Assembly: GCA_030272155.1 (NCBI GenBank)
Contig: CP126191.1
Location: forward strand, 2,626,501-2,690,500
Direction: 5' to 3'
DNA: 64,000 nt
DNA from: Tetradesmus obliquus
Taxonomy: Eukaryota; Chlorophyta; Chlorophyceae; Sphaeropleales; Scenedesmaceae
Made by a program: the position numbers and the translations under genes. The notes under the pieces are model-generated. The model did not search any database. It was given only the letters and a program-made list of their open reading frames with translations, and was not told the DNA's origin. The stretch's first letter is position 1. Each line of letters opens with the position of its first letter. Of this stretch, positions 47,059 to 58,145 are shown piece by piece.

Positions 47059-47394
47059 CAGCAGCCACCGCCGCTGCCGGCGGGCCAGGCGCTTATTACT
47101 GATACACTACAGCATGCAGCTCTCACTGCTGCGCAGCAACAGCATAATCAGCTGGTAGAGCAGCGCCGACAGCAGCAGCAGCTGCATCAACAACAACAGC
47201 GACAACAGCTGGTAGCGCAGATGTTACAGGAGGCTAAGCAGCAAGCGGTGTTAAGGTTTTGGGAGTTGCTTGCTGATTTTGTGGCAACAGAGGCAGCGCC
47301 CGCTACTTGGCGGGTTGCGGTGCCTGGCAATCACCCGTTTCTGTGCTCTGATCCAGCGCAGCTGCGCATTGTACTGGCGCCCCGCTCTGGTTGA
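47056..47394 (+). CDS. Gln-rich 112-residue ORF inside the LTR element
   Basis: Starts at the ATG at the end of the duplicated LTR terminus and ends with TGA at 47392-47394. Residues 20-75 are a Gln-rich coiled coil (QQQHNQLVEQRRQQQQLHQ), followed by RFWELLADFVATEAAPATW. No Gag zinc knuckle or catalytic motif. It may be a Gag remnant or a captured host fragment; unrecognised. The rest of the interior (47395-47971) shows no ORF of note, only a triple TAGTTTGCCT repeat near 47563-47595. Confidence 0.5.
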   Translation: MQQPPPLPAGQALITDTLQHAALTAAQQQHNQLVEQRRQQQQLHQQQQRQQLVAQMLQEAKQQAVLRFWELLADFVATEAAPATWRVAVPGNHPFLCSDPAQLRIVLAPRSG

Positions 47395-47971
47395 CCTTCC
47401 TGCCTCTGCATGTTGTGCTGTCAGCAGTTGTCGATTTTCCAGTTTCTGTCAAGGACATGTTGCATGTGTTGGGTGTCACAGCGCTGGTTTCTCAGCTCTT
47501 TCCTCCGTGCTGCGTGTTTCTGTCCTTGTCAGCCGTAAGGATTGCAGAAGCAGCAGAGCCCTAGTTTGCCTTAGTTTGCCTTAGTTTGCTTTGATTTGCC
47601 TGTCAGTCGTGCACTGCGTCAGTTATGCATGCTCCTGCTTGCTGCAGTCTGGTGAGTACAGCAGTGCCTTGATGCAATCATGCCAGACATTCATGGTGAG
47701 CAGCACCTTTGTGCACCCCGCTTACTGTTTGGACCATGCTTGTCCTTCCCTGTGCGCTTTTTGCCTGGTGCGTGGAGCACATGCTGCTTTTCGTGCTGCT
47801 TTTCGCACTTGCTGCCCTGCATGTACATGTTCGTTTATGGGGAGATAGGGGCTGCGAGACGCCTCTGGAGTTTTCTTTGGTGGCGTCTTGTGGCTTGCTA
47901 TCGAGTTCATACGATATGTGAGCTGAAAGTAGGGCGAGTGACTCACTCTCGGGTGATAGCTTGCCTTCTCC

Positions 47972-48204
47972 TGTAACAAGCCTCTCCCGTGACATGTCTC
48001 TATAGCCCGCTACAAGGTAGAGGATGGGACGCTATCCAATACCACTGTTATACAGGAGAACGACGTGCACTCAGTGCGAGGGGATTTGATGCCGACCTCG
48101 GGTTTTATCTTGCGGTCTGGCTACGTCGGCAAGGACGTGTGTATATATGGTGCACATCGTTCCCCAATCCCATTATCCAGTAGCAGGTCACTAGGCCTGT
48201 TACA
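47972..48204 (+). repeat. 3' LTR
   Basis: 233 bp. Identical to the 5' LTR from GTGACATG onward; the first 17 bp after TGTAAC differ (a 13-bp length difference). No purine-rich tract directly precedes it, which is unusual for an LTR element; the preceding bases are pyrimidine-rich (TTGCCTTCTCC). Confidence 0.92.
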
Positions 48205-48641
48205 GTCATCCCATTGCTGGGCTGACCAACCCATTTGCAACCTGCCCAAGTAAGTTGGGTGGAGCTTGCTCCTTGCAGAAGCTGGTGATCACTAAGTTAT
48301 TGCGACAATTGATTGATGGCCTGTGTTATTGTCAGTGGGTGGTTGGTGTGGCCCTTGCAACACTGGCAAACCCTAGCTTAAGAAGGCAACTACAACCATA
48401 TTTCTCAATGGCGGCAGCCTTGAGGGTGATTTTTCGTCGTGATACGACTTGTTTCATGATGTCGGCTCACCTGATCTGCCTTCTGTTGTGCCGGCCCGGG
48501 ACCTTACCGGCTGTCAGTCCCGTCCGAATAGTGTAACATCGATGTATGTTGCGTGTTTTGTGCTGGGGCCGCATAATTGATACCTCGCGATCCACGTACG
48601 GCTGTCTTTTGCATTATGCAACTTCTGCCCTTTCCCCCAGA

Positions 48642-51600
48642 ATGCTCTGCCAGTGTAAGCAGTGCCTGAAAGTCAGCATAGTGCTGGTCTTATTTGCAGC
48701 CGCAGTTGCAGACAACGTACTGCGCATACCACTCTCATATCAAAAAGACGACTATCTGGTGAGCATCTGCTACGGCAGGCCCATTGATACTTGCTTCCAG
48801 CAGCACAAAGCAGCTGCTGCCAGTAGCTGCTGCTGCTGCTGCTGCTGCTGGTTTGACTTCTTCTACGTACCCACACAGGACATTCAGGCATGTTATGTAC
48901 TTCCTGTTAAATATATCTGCAGTACTATGTCACACTTGGGATCGGCACGCCAGCGCAGCCGTTCCTCCTGGTGGTGGACACAGGCAGCGCCAACCTGTGG
49001 GTGCCATCCAGCAGCTGCAGCAGCCTGGACTGCACGCAGCGAGCACAGTACAACCCTGCTGCATCCAGAACAAGCAAGGTGTGTGGGAATGCTTGGCAGC
49101 CTGCGCCGACAGTCTTGACCTAGTGGCACATGCACAAATCAGTGAACAACAGTTGGTAGTATTGTGTGGCGACATGGTCCTAGTTGCTGCTTGCTTGCTG
49201 CCAGGGTGGCCAACAGCAACATGTCTGTCATCGCCAGAACCAGCCTGAATAAAAACCCTTGTCTGTCATTGCCAAAACCAGCATAACGCAAAGTCTTGAG
49301 GCACAGCAAACAAAGCTGTTTTGCAGGGCACTGCGGGCATACATTGTGCGCTGTGACTTGGTATGCCAGCATGCACTTGGCGGCCTGGTGCTCTCATCAG
49401 CTGGCACTATCTAACGTTCTCCTGCCTGCTACTCGGTAATATACCTGCAGGTGCTAGGCAAGGCAGTGCCGATCCGCTACGGCAGCGGCGGCTCGGTGCT
49501 AGCAGTGCTAGTGGACGATGCAGTCACACTGCCGGCATCCAACAGCAGCAGCAGCAGCAGCAGCAGCTTTGCCGGAGGTGCTCGCTTCATGCAGACGTTT
49601 GGCATGGCAACTCAGATACAGCAGCCCAACGCATCAACAGATGCAACCCAGCCCTGGGACGGCATCATGGTGAGTCTGTGCAATGCAAAACTTGCTGCTT
49701 GGTGCCTGTAGTAACGGCTGCACTTGGACCTGCACTTCCCAGCACGCTCTCAGTGCAGCTCCTGGGCAGCCCATTCGTGTGCTACACCGTCAGGTCACAT
49801 CTAGCCGCAGACAACTCTCTGGCCTACAGCAGCCCGCCTTGTCAGATCAGATGGTGCCACGTCATGACCAGCAGCTAGCATGGCCCATCCCTCGCACTAC
49901 AACTATCTACTGCGCTGCTTGTGTATCACCTGTGTCAACCTGCCCCGCAGGGCATGGCCCTGCCTGCGCTGGCAGCAGGCAGTGTGCAGCTGCCTGTGCT
50001 GTCCATGCTGCAGCAGGGGTTGATTGACGCGCCCGTGTTTGGGCTGTACACAGTGCCCGATGCATCGGCAGCTGGGGCGGGCGGGGAGCTTACGATTGGC
50101 GGCTGGGCAGCAGACAGAGTGCAGGGGACCTTGACGTGGTGAGGAGCAGCTTGATGATGTCATTTTGAGTATTTACATTTCTTTTGCTACCGTTGATGGT
50201 GTGTTGAGGCCTCACAAGGGTGGCCTGACACATGCTTCCTCCATACATAACGCAGAGCTGTGCACCCTGCAGGATCGATGTAGTAAAGCCGGCCGCCCCC
50301 ACCCTCAACGGCTACTGGGCAGTGCCTATTCAGGCAATACAGCTGGACTGGCCGAGTGGCAGCGGCAGCAGCAGCGGCAGTGGCGCGGCAGCAGGCAGGA
50401 GCAGTGTGCCTGCTGGCGCGTGCAGCAGCAGTGTGGACTGTGTGGGTCTACTAGACAGCGGCACGGCGCTGATCTACGGCTCCATTGAGCAGGTGAGATG
50501 TGGCGCAAAGTGGTGGTGTGCTGGGCGCAATGCGGTGTGCTTGTGCAAGCATTAAGATGCAGCAGCAGTGTGGCATGTGTGGGTCTACTGGTGGGTAGCA
50601 CAACGCTGATCTATGGCTCGATGGAGCAGGTGCGCTGTGGTGCAAGCAGGAACTCATTTTGCGCTGGTCGGAATGTGTTATGCTGTTGCTTGCTGTTTGA
50701 TTGAAGGTGTTTGCAGCTTGCAGGCAGTGTGTTGTACCACTAGATGCGTGCTGTGCAGCAGCAAATGGTAGATGGCCTGGCTCCAAGCTGCACTGCAAGT
50801 GCTAGGTGCTGCAAGTACAGGCAGTGTGGAGCTCAACTGACGTTTCCTGCACCACACAGTGAGACAGCAGCTCTGTCATCAAAATGGGTGCCCTCACTGT
50901 TTGGCATGCCAGCTGTGCTTGAACTGCATGTGACACGCGGCGCTTGCTGCTCGTGTTTGGCAGGTAGCAGCAGTTAACGCTGCTCTGGGAGGCTCCCCCT
51001 CGCTGCAGCAGCTGCCCTTCAGCTGCAGCGAGGCGGTGGCAGAGGTGCTGGCAGCCACTGCTGCTGCGCTCAGCAGCACCACACCAGAGGAGGCAGCGAA
51101 TGCGGTGCGTGTTTGGTGGGGCGCTGAGATGCATGTGCAGCTGCTGCGCTGCTGATGCATGTAACAGTATGACTGTCGTCAAAAACATTGTGCCGTTCAG
51201 CACATCATGCACGACTGTTGGTCGACTGGCACAGGTGCGTTGTGATAGCTGAGACATCCCAACTCGCAAGTAACTGCAAGCTTACATGCACATTCCAATG
51301 CAGCGGAACGCTGCTACTCCAAACACACAAGTCTAGCCCTGCCCAAACCATTCTTTCATCTCTGCTTGCCGCTGCTGTGTGCAGGTGTGCAGTGACCTGT
51401 ATGGCGATGACGCGTCATCGCTGCAAGCCACGCTGTGCAGCGCTGTGCAGCTGCAGCTGGCAGCGCTGTCACTGGGCCCGCCCACACATGCCACACTCAG
51501 CCAGGCCCAGCAGCAGGTATGATGGTTGCAGGCACGAGTAGCAACTGTAGTTAGTGATACTTGCAGGAACAAGTTAGGCCTATCAGGGTTTGTGCCTGTA

Positions 51601-52639
51601 ACATTCAAAAGCTGCAGCAGCCAACAGCAAACATACTGAGGCAGGCAGGCCTGCACGGCTATGTCACTGTGGTTTGAGAGCGTGCGCTCAGATCCCCGCC
51701 AAGCCTTACATGTTGCTGCTGCTGTCGTGCTGCTGCAGGGTGTCGCGCTGTGTGAGCAGCTGCCGTACACAGTCAACGCGAGCCTCAGCTGCGGGCAGGT
51801 GCAGGAGCTGCCAGGCATCAGCTTCAGGCTGGGGGGCCGCAACTTCAGCATACAGCCGGCAGCCTATGCGTACCAGGTGAGCTGTTGGATATGTGTTGCA
51901 ACAGCAGGTCGCGGTGTGTTTTGTATGCTGCGCATGCTGCGTCACAGCACTGCTGCAGGCTGGTTACAAAAAGAAGCCTAGTACCCAACAGCACTTATGC
52001 CGTAAGTGGGGTGCGCGTGCTTCCCTGCACCTGCGCTGCTCCATTTGCAACTGGCATATGGCATGTGCTTTTTTTCCCTACGACCCCACTCAGCCCAAAC
52101 CCCGGCACCAAATAGCCCGAATGAGGTTTTTTTTGTTGTTGTTACCAGGGGGGGGCGAATCCTACTGGCTCGCCACACACAGCACAATTGAGCAAACCCA
52201 ATGGCATGTGCTCCCTGACCGTTAGCCCTGCTGATCCACACAACACAACCTCCACTGCCGCCTGCTGCTTGCACCTGCATGACATGCGCAGAGCCCCCAA
52301 GACCTGAAATGTTACAGTGGCCTTATTGCCATGGGCAGCCTTCCTGCAGGCACATGGCTGCTGGGCGATGCTTTCCTGCGGAACTACTACACTGTCTATG
52401 ACTATGGCACAGCAGCAGCAGCAGCAGCAGGTGGTGCCACTGGCAGTCAGCCAGCCAGGCCACGCGTGGGCCTGGGCCAGTTGACTGCTGCAGAGCAGGC
52501 AGCAGCTGCAGCTGTGTTTGACCAAGCGCTGGCAAGCAAGAGCAGCAGTGGAGTGGGCTTCGCTGCCAGCAGCAACGTTGAGCTGAGGCTGTGGATGATG
52601 ATCATGGCAGCAGTGCTGAGCTTTTGGCTGCATGGTTGA
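48642..52639 (+). CDS. Pepsin-like aspartic protease with saposin-like insert and C-terminal hydrophobic tail
   Basis: Nine in-phase exons: 48642-48758, 48923-49078, 49451-49669, 49951-50138, 50273-50492, 50964-51104, 51385-51516, 51739-51876, 52292-52639, about 552 residues. The N-terminal [13 protein letters not shown] is a signal peptide. First active site [16 protein letters not shown], flap IRYGSGG, second active site [12 protein letters not shown]. Exons 6-8 place Cys-containing helical segments ([34 protein letters not shown]) after the second active site, where plant aspartic proteases carry the saposin-like plant-specific insert; this match is inference. It ends [20 protein letters not shown] as in the family, then a low-complexity stretch and a hydrophobic end ([16 protein letters not shown]) suggesting a GPI or membrane anchor. 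A pyrimidine-rich CCCCCAG just before the ATG hints at a 5' UTR intron. Confidence 0.94.
50556..50636 (+). repeat. Copy of the 3' edge of protease exon 5 with a broken active site
   Basis: [24 protein letters not shown] recurs as a copy reading [20 protein letters not shown] with an adjacent GTGCGC donor, about 140 bp downstream of the real donor at 50492. The catalytic DSGT reads VGST in the copy. Confidence 0.93.
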
Positions 52640-52661
52640 GCTGCTGAATGCTTCGTCTGGG

Positions 52662-52947
52662 GGGGCGGCTTATTTGAGACTGAGACACCGAGTAATATGA
52701 AGGGGGGGTAAGCGACAAGCGAGCTCGATTTTCATGTGCTCCAGGGGGGATAAGCGGGAAGCAAAGTGGTCACTGCCAGTCAGCACACTGAACAGGTGGG
52801 GAAAGGCTACCAGGGGAGGGAGGGGGGGGGGGGGGAGGTAAGCGGCAAGCGACTTTGATCAGCATATAGGCAAGAGCTTGACCCCCGGTGAGCGGCTGAA
52901 CCCCTCCACAGATTAACTGGGTGTCTCAGTCTCAAATAAACCGCCCC
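52662..52947. mobile_element. MITE-like element with 28-bp terminal inverted repeats
   Basis: 52662-52689 and 52920-52947 are near-perfect inverted repeats (GGGGCGG-TTATTTGAG-ACTGAGACACC core, one mismatch). The interior has G-runs, including about 16 G at 52822-52837, and three GGTAAGCG/GATAAGCG-type repeats (52705, 52748, 52837). There is no ORF. A clear target duplication was not found, so autonomy and superfamily are unknown. Confidence 0.75.
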
Positions 52948-53208
52948 TTGGGAGTGTGCAATGACCAGAACCCGACAGGTCACTGTCACTGTCCGGCCCG
53001 GTCGCTCATGCTTGCAGCCGTTGATGAGCACTGCACAACCGTGTACGTTAAACGTTGACGTGCAACAGCTATTCAGCGACCTCGCCTTGCATCAGCAGCC
53101 TCCGTGACATTCGAGTGCCAGCACGCTAGGCCGTGCCAAGTTCACTGCAGCTCGAAGAAGACTTTTTGCAAGTAATATACACCGTGCAGTACGTCAGTCA
53201 GAGCAAAC

Positions 53209-54196
53209 ATGCCACAGAAGCCGCTGAAGGTCTCGAAGACCATCAAGAAGGCGCCAGCTGCCAACAGACATGGCAAGGTGCCCAAGATGAAAAAAGGCAC
53301 GTACATAGCTACTTCTCGTGCTTGATATGCTACCGAGCCTCCTGTGAATCTGCTACCAGCATGTGCAGCGCCATCTTTCCTGCTGCTGCTCCTGCTGCTG
53401 CTGCTCCTGCTGACCTGCTGCCGCTGTTGCTGCTGAAACTATGCACAGGAGCCTTTGACATCAAGCCCAAGAAGGCAAAGCTGGTACAAAAGTACAACGA
53501 CGAGAAGGCAAGCAGGGATAGGCTGGGCAGCGCAGCCGTGCAGCTACGCTTTGCAGCTGACAGCCGCACTGCCTCAGCTCGGAACTACATGCACCTGTCA
53601 TGTGGTGGGGCCCGTGCACTTGGTTGTGGTCTTACATGATCAAGCTCATAACTGTGTTTGTTCGTTGAGTTACAGCGTATGTGTATGTCACGCCACGCAG
53701 GACCTTACAACCATGATCAACGCAAAGAATGAGTCAAATGCAGCCGGCAAGGCGCAGCAGAATGGCGGCCAGCTAGCAGTGGTGAGTGCCACAGCAGCAG
53801 GGCAGCCGTGTTTCATTGCCTTTGTACTGCCTTTGTACTGCCTTTGTACTGCCAATACCACTGCACCACTGCACCACTTTTACTTGTCAGTTCATCTTGA
53901 AGCAGCGCCGCGGGCAACATAACTCGTCATGTGCGCCTCGCGCGCTGCACCAGCAGCAGCACTTGCAAAGTGGCCAACTTGTGACTGTACACATGTATGC
54001 ATTTGGTGGGGGTACTTCTTACTGTTTGAGGACCCCCTTCTGCACGTTCAGCTGCTCTAGGTGTAAGCTGTGCTCCGCATGGTCTGCTGCTGTGCTGCCG
54101 TGCTGCCGTCCTGCTGTGCAGGTGAAAGCTCGCGTGCTGCAGCCAGCAGACCAGAAGCAGAAAGCAAAGCAGGCCAAGGCAGCAGCCCCCAGCTGA
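53209..54196 (+). CDS. Small basic UPF0390/L10K (C19orf53-like) protein
   Basis: Four exons: 53209-53296, 53449-53507, 53701-53781 and 54122-54196, about 100 residues. Sequence: Lys-rich N-terminus (QKPLKVSKTIKKAPAANRHGK), then FDIKPKKAKLVQKYNDEK, TTMINAKNESNAAGKA and a Lys/Ala tail. Plant UPF0390 proteins share the KxxKTxK start, PKK-K and INAKNE core. The function is poorly known; it may act in the nucleus or nucleolus. Oddly, the first two introns need GC donors (AAG|GCACGT at 53297 and AAG|GCAAGC at 53508) to keep the frame. The third intron has a normal GTGAGT donor. Confidence 0.82.
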
Positions 54197-54495
54197 TCAG
54201 CAGCAGCAGCAGCAGCAGCAGCAGCGTAATGAGCTTGGCAGCAACTGCATCACCCAACAGGATTGTGGAGTGTATAGCAGCAGCCCTTTACAGCAGGTGC
54301 CTGCTGTGCTCACTGCCACGGGCGCTGCGCCAGCTTGGGAGCGGGTCAGCCAGCCATCTGTATGCCAAGCAGTGTGCAGCATACAAGCCTGAGGAGGGGG
54401 CGCGCCTCAGCAGCAGCAGCAGGACCAACAGCAGGAGCAGCAGCAGCGCATGCGCGGCAGCAGCAGCAGCAGCAGCAGCAGCAGCGCATGCGCGG

Positions 54496-54533
<38 letters not shown>

Positions 54534-56060
54534 CATGCGCGGCATCACGGGAAGCAGCTTCCAGGGCAGCTCAGTCAACTGTTCAGCAAACTGTTCAGCA
54601 GTGAGCGCAGTGGGCTCGTGGAGCAAGGCATCGTGTTATCCAAACTGGTGCTGTCTCAGCCCTGGCATGCTCAGCTTGCAGGAGCCAGTGAACTACAAGT
54701 TCCAAGTTCTGTGTACTTCCTGGCTGTCCCTAGCATTACGGCACAGCAGCAGGGATTTCACGGTCAGCGTTAGATTGCAGCGGCGCGTTTGCTTTCACCA
54801 ATTGCACGCGTTTGGCTCGCGTATGCCCACTGGGTTTGGGCGGGACAAGCACTTGGGCAGCAGCAGGCATAGGGCAGTGCAAAACGCCGCGGTTCCATGT
54901 GTGGGCAAGCAGGGGTGGGACACAAATGTCTGTGCGCGTGTCCTCTCTTGTCGCTTGAATATCTTCAGCCTAGCTTTTGGGGTTATGTTGCCTTTGCGCA
55001 AATGGCTTGTGGATGCACTGACATGCACTACAAGATAAAGTTCGCTTGGCAAGGCAGGTCAACAGTTGCATGGTTTCTGGCTGTGGCCGTCTGTGCGAGG
55101 CGCTGAATTAACGAGCTGTTTCTTGAGTTTATTAATTGGATAAGCGTTTAACACGCCTATGACGCTGTAAGCGTGAGCGATTCGTTCAATATCGCTGATA
55201 CGTTAATCAGGTTTAGTGGTTTTGGCACCGTCGCTTCGTGCATAGCGAACTGCGCCGAAGGTGCAACCTCTTGACGAAGAGGTGTAGCTTATTGTTGTGG
55301 CTGTGAGTGCGTCAAGCGCCTCAGAGGTGCTGTGCCTCACAACTTCCTGGTTCGCTTATCCGAAGGTGCTGCTGGTGCTGCTCCATCGGATGCACAACCA
55401 CCTGACAGTCATTAATCCGACAACGATGCAAGTTTAAGCTGGATCCGAACCAAGTCAGCCCAGCTCCAGTTCACATCGCTGCCAATTAAGAAGTTTGTGC
55501 GCTGACCGCTTGTTTGACGACGCTCCCGAGGTGAGTGTGGTGCTGCTAAGCACCACTAAGCAGTCCGAGGCGACTTTATTTGTGTTTCTTAGGCAATGTA
55601 CGGGGATTATGTGGCCCCGTAGGCCATGGATGCGCACAGCGACGCTCGCAGTAGCAGCTGCAGCCAGGCGCTGATCTGTCAATCGCATACAGCACACGCA
55701 TGCAGGCTTCGCAGCAGCTAGTGCACGGACGTATTGTCGAAGCTCGATTAATGTGTTCTGGCTGCTCATGCTGCGTTGTGAATTTCCATGCAACAACGGC
55801 TGGTCAGCCAGCTCTCCTGCAGGAAGCCTACTCATACCTTCTTCCTCTCTTTATATATCATGTGCACTCACACCTGATGGTTATGAATCTGCCTGCAGCT
55901 TTTTGCAAGGAACACTCAAGCTCTGGCAAGCCACAGCCGGTCCTGCAGCCCTCTCTGTGACAACCACCAGCAGCAGCACCAGCCTTGTGTCAACCACCAG
56001 GCAAGCGTGTACAAGCGCCCTAGCATCAACTCAACTCCGTACAACTCCAACAGATCCGCC
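54197..56060. other. Intergenic region between the UPF0390-like and AP2 genes
   Basis: No conserved exon found. 54410-54545 is a CAG-repeat block punctuated by three GCGCATGCGC palindromes. 55100-55640 differs in composition (fewer CAG, more AT) but matches nothing recognised. The AP2 promoter and possibly a 5' exon lie at 55640-56060. Confidence 0.5.
54446..54540. repeat. Three GCGCATGCGC palindromes spaced by CAG tracts
   Basis: Perfect decamer palindromes at 54446-54455, 54484-54493 and 54531-54540, each preceded by (CAG)n and followed by GGCA. Confidence 0.95.
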
Positions 56061-56743
56061 ATGATCTCTGACCTCCTGGGAGACCCACCTCCCCTCACCA
56101 TCCCAACAACAGCAGCTGCAGGAAACAACCCAGCTGCTACAGCAGCAGGACTCCTGCAAGCTGGTGCCCTGCCCCTCAGCAGCATCCCTGCACAGCCACT
56201 CCCCAGAGGGCCCCTGGACCTGGCCTGTGACCTAAAACCCAGGGCCAACCCACTACTGCCAGGCAATACAACTGCCCTGCTGGGCACAGCACCTGCGGCA
56301 GCAGCAGCAGCACCAGCAGCTGGCGTGCACGGGCTTGCAGGCCTGACTGCCATGCAGCAGCAGCAGCTGCTGCCGCAAGCCGGCAATTTCAGCAGCAGCT
56401 TGCACCATTCCCTGGTGACTAGCAGCCTGTCAGCTGAAGGCCGCAGCAGCTTCCCTGGACACCAGCAGTCTGTTATAACGGCTGGCAGTAGCATGCTGGG
56501 CCAGCCAGGTCAGCATGGCGGCTACAGCCTGGCCAGTAGCATCAGCCTGCCTGGGTCAGGCTACAGTGAGTTCCTGTCAGCAGTGCGCCCCACTGCGCTG
56601 CAGCTTCAGCAGGCCCAGCAGCAGCAGCAGCAGCAGCAGCAGCTGGCAATGGCGCAGCTGCAGCTGCAGCGGCCTGGGTCTCCGGTACTGGGCGGTGGGT
56701 GGCAGATGATGGTCGACAGAATGCCAGCACCCGGCCTCAGCCT

Positions 56744-56793
<50 letters not shown>

Positions 56794-56902
56794 GGTATGC
56801 AGCTGTCAACCCTGCGCTGCTGACCAGGGGTGTGACAACACCAGGTCCAATGTTTGGCCAGGGACATGGACAGGTGCCTATGTTCACTGGCCAGCTCGCA
56901 GC

Positions 56903-56937
<35 letters not shown>

Positions 56938-57015
56938 TTGCCGGCCTCCACAGTAACATGTTCCCGGCAGCCACAGCAACCATGCATGGCGGCGGTGCAG
57001 GGAACACATGGTTGC

Positions 57016-57084
<69 letters not shown>

Positions 57085-57157
57085 TCATGATGATGCAGCT
57101 CAACGACCCAGCATACGGTATGAACCTGGCGCCTGCTGCTACACCCAGCAGCCACCT

Positions 57158-57191
<34 letters not shown>

Positions 57192-58104
57192 CTGGCACAG
57201 CTACAGCAGCAGACGCCCCGAGCAGCACCATCTCATCAAGAAGCCGCAGCCGCTGCCGCCGCCGCTGCCGCCGCTGCTGCTGGCGATGGCCCCTTCATTT
57301 CACTGTCTGAGCTGGCGGGCACGCCCCAGGAGGGGCTGTATGCGGTCAGCAAGGCGCGTGCTGAGGCTGCCGTGCCCCTGGAGGCTGGCGAGCCTGACAG
57401 CAAGAGGTGCGGCAGCAGCACTGCATGGCCAGTGCTGAATTTGCGTGTGTACACGTGCCCAGCATAATGGTCTGAGTGTACAGCGCATCAAACTGTCACT
57501 GCGGCCCAAGCCATCGTGCAATTCAGCACTCGACACGTGCCCATCATGACATTGTTGACATGAAACTTGGCATGAAGGTGGGACAGCGTCCCTTGCATGC
57601 CATGCCTCTCTCTCCCCTCTGCTGCAGCCAGCGGGGGCCGCACTGCCACTCACCGCACTGTCAACCCAACTGAAGCAGACTATTTCGCCTGTCTTGCTGT
57701 GCGCTGCCCCGCAGGGACCGTGCCGCCACTGCGCGCCGTGCCCTGGCTCAGAAGGGCACCAAGACTAACCTCACTGCCTGCGTGCCTGCTGGCGTGTCAT
57801 GTTTGCAGGGACCGCGCTGCCACTGCATGCCGCCTGCAGAGCTGCCAACCGATGCACTCGATACCAAGCTGACGTAGCCTTCATCTGCCTCTCTGCTGGC
57901 CTGCTGTACGTTGCCGTGCTGTGCTGCTTCATTTGCTTCTTGCCCCGCAGGGACCGCGCCGCCACTGCGCGCCGTGCGCTTGCTCAGAAGGGCGCCAAGC
58001 CCACCTCAGCGTACAGGGGCGTGACGCACCACGTGCGCACGGGACGCTGGGAGGCACACATCTGGCTGGACGGCAAGCAGGTGGGTGGGTGTGGGGGGGG
58101 GGGG

Positions 58105-58145
<41 letters not shown>

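Larger units (their letters stand above)
46635..48204 (+). mobile_element. Non-autonomous LTR retrotransposon (TRIM-like), 1.57 kb
   Basis: Bounded by direct LTRs with termini TGTAAC...GTTACA and flanked by a perfect 5-bp target duplication GTCAT (46630-46634 and 48205-48209). The LTRs are identical over about 210 bp, so insertion is recent. The internal 1.09 kb has a tRNAi-Met primer site, an inverted LTR piece, a second copy of the LTR start and one short ORF, but no protease, integrase or reverse transcriptase. It must be mobilised in trans. A 5-bp duplication and initiator-tRNA priming suggest Copia-type parents (inference). It sits 0.43 kb upstream of the aspartic protease start. Confidence 0.93.

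Noticed and set aside
46665-48183. Two identical 64-residue ORFs (46665-46859 and 47989-48183)
   Set aside because: They are the same stretch of the two LTRs; identity comes from the direct repeat, not from a duplicated protein gene.
55100-55640. Possible foreign insert of different base composition
   Set aside because: No ORF, terminal repeats or recognisable similarity; composition alone is not enough.
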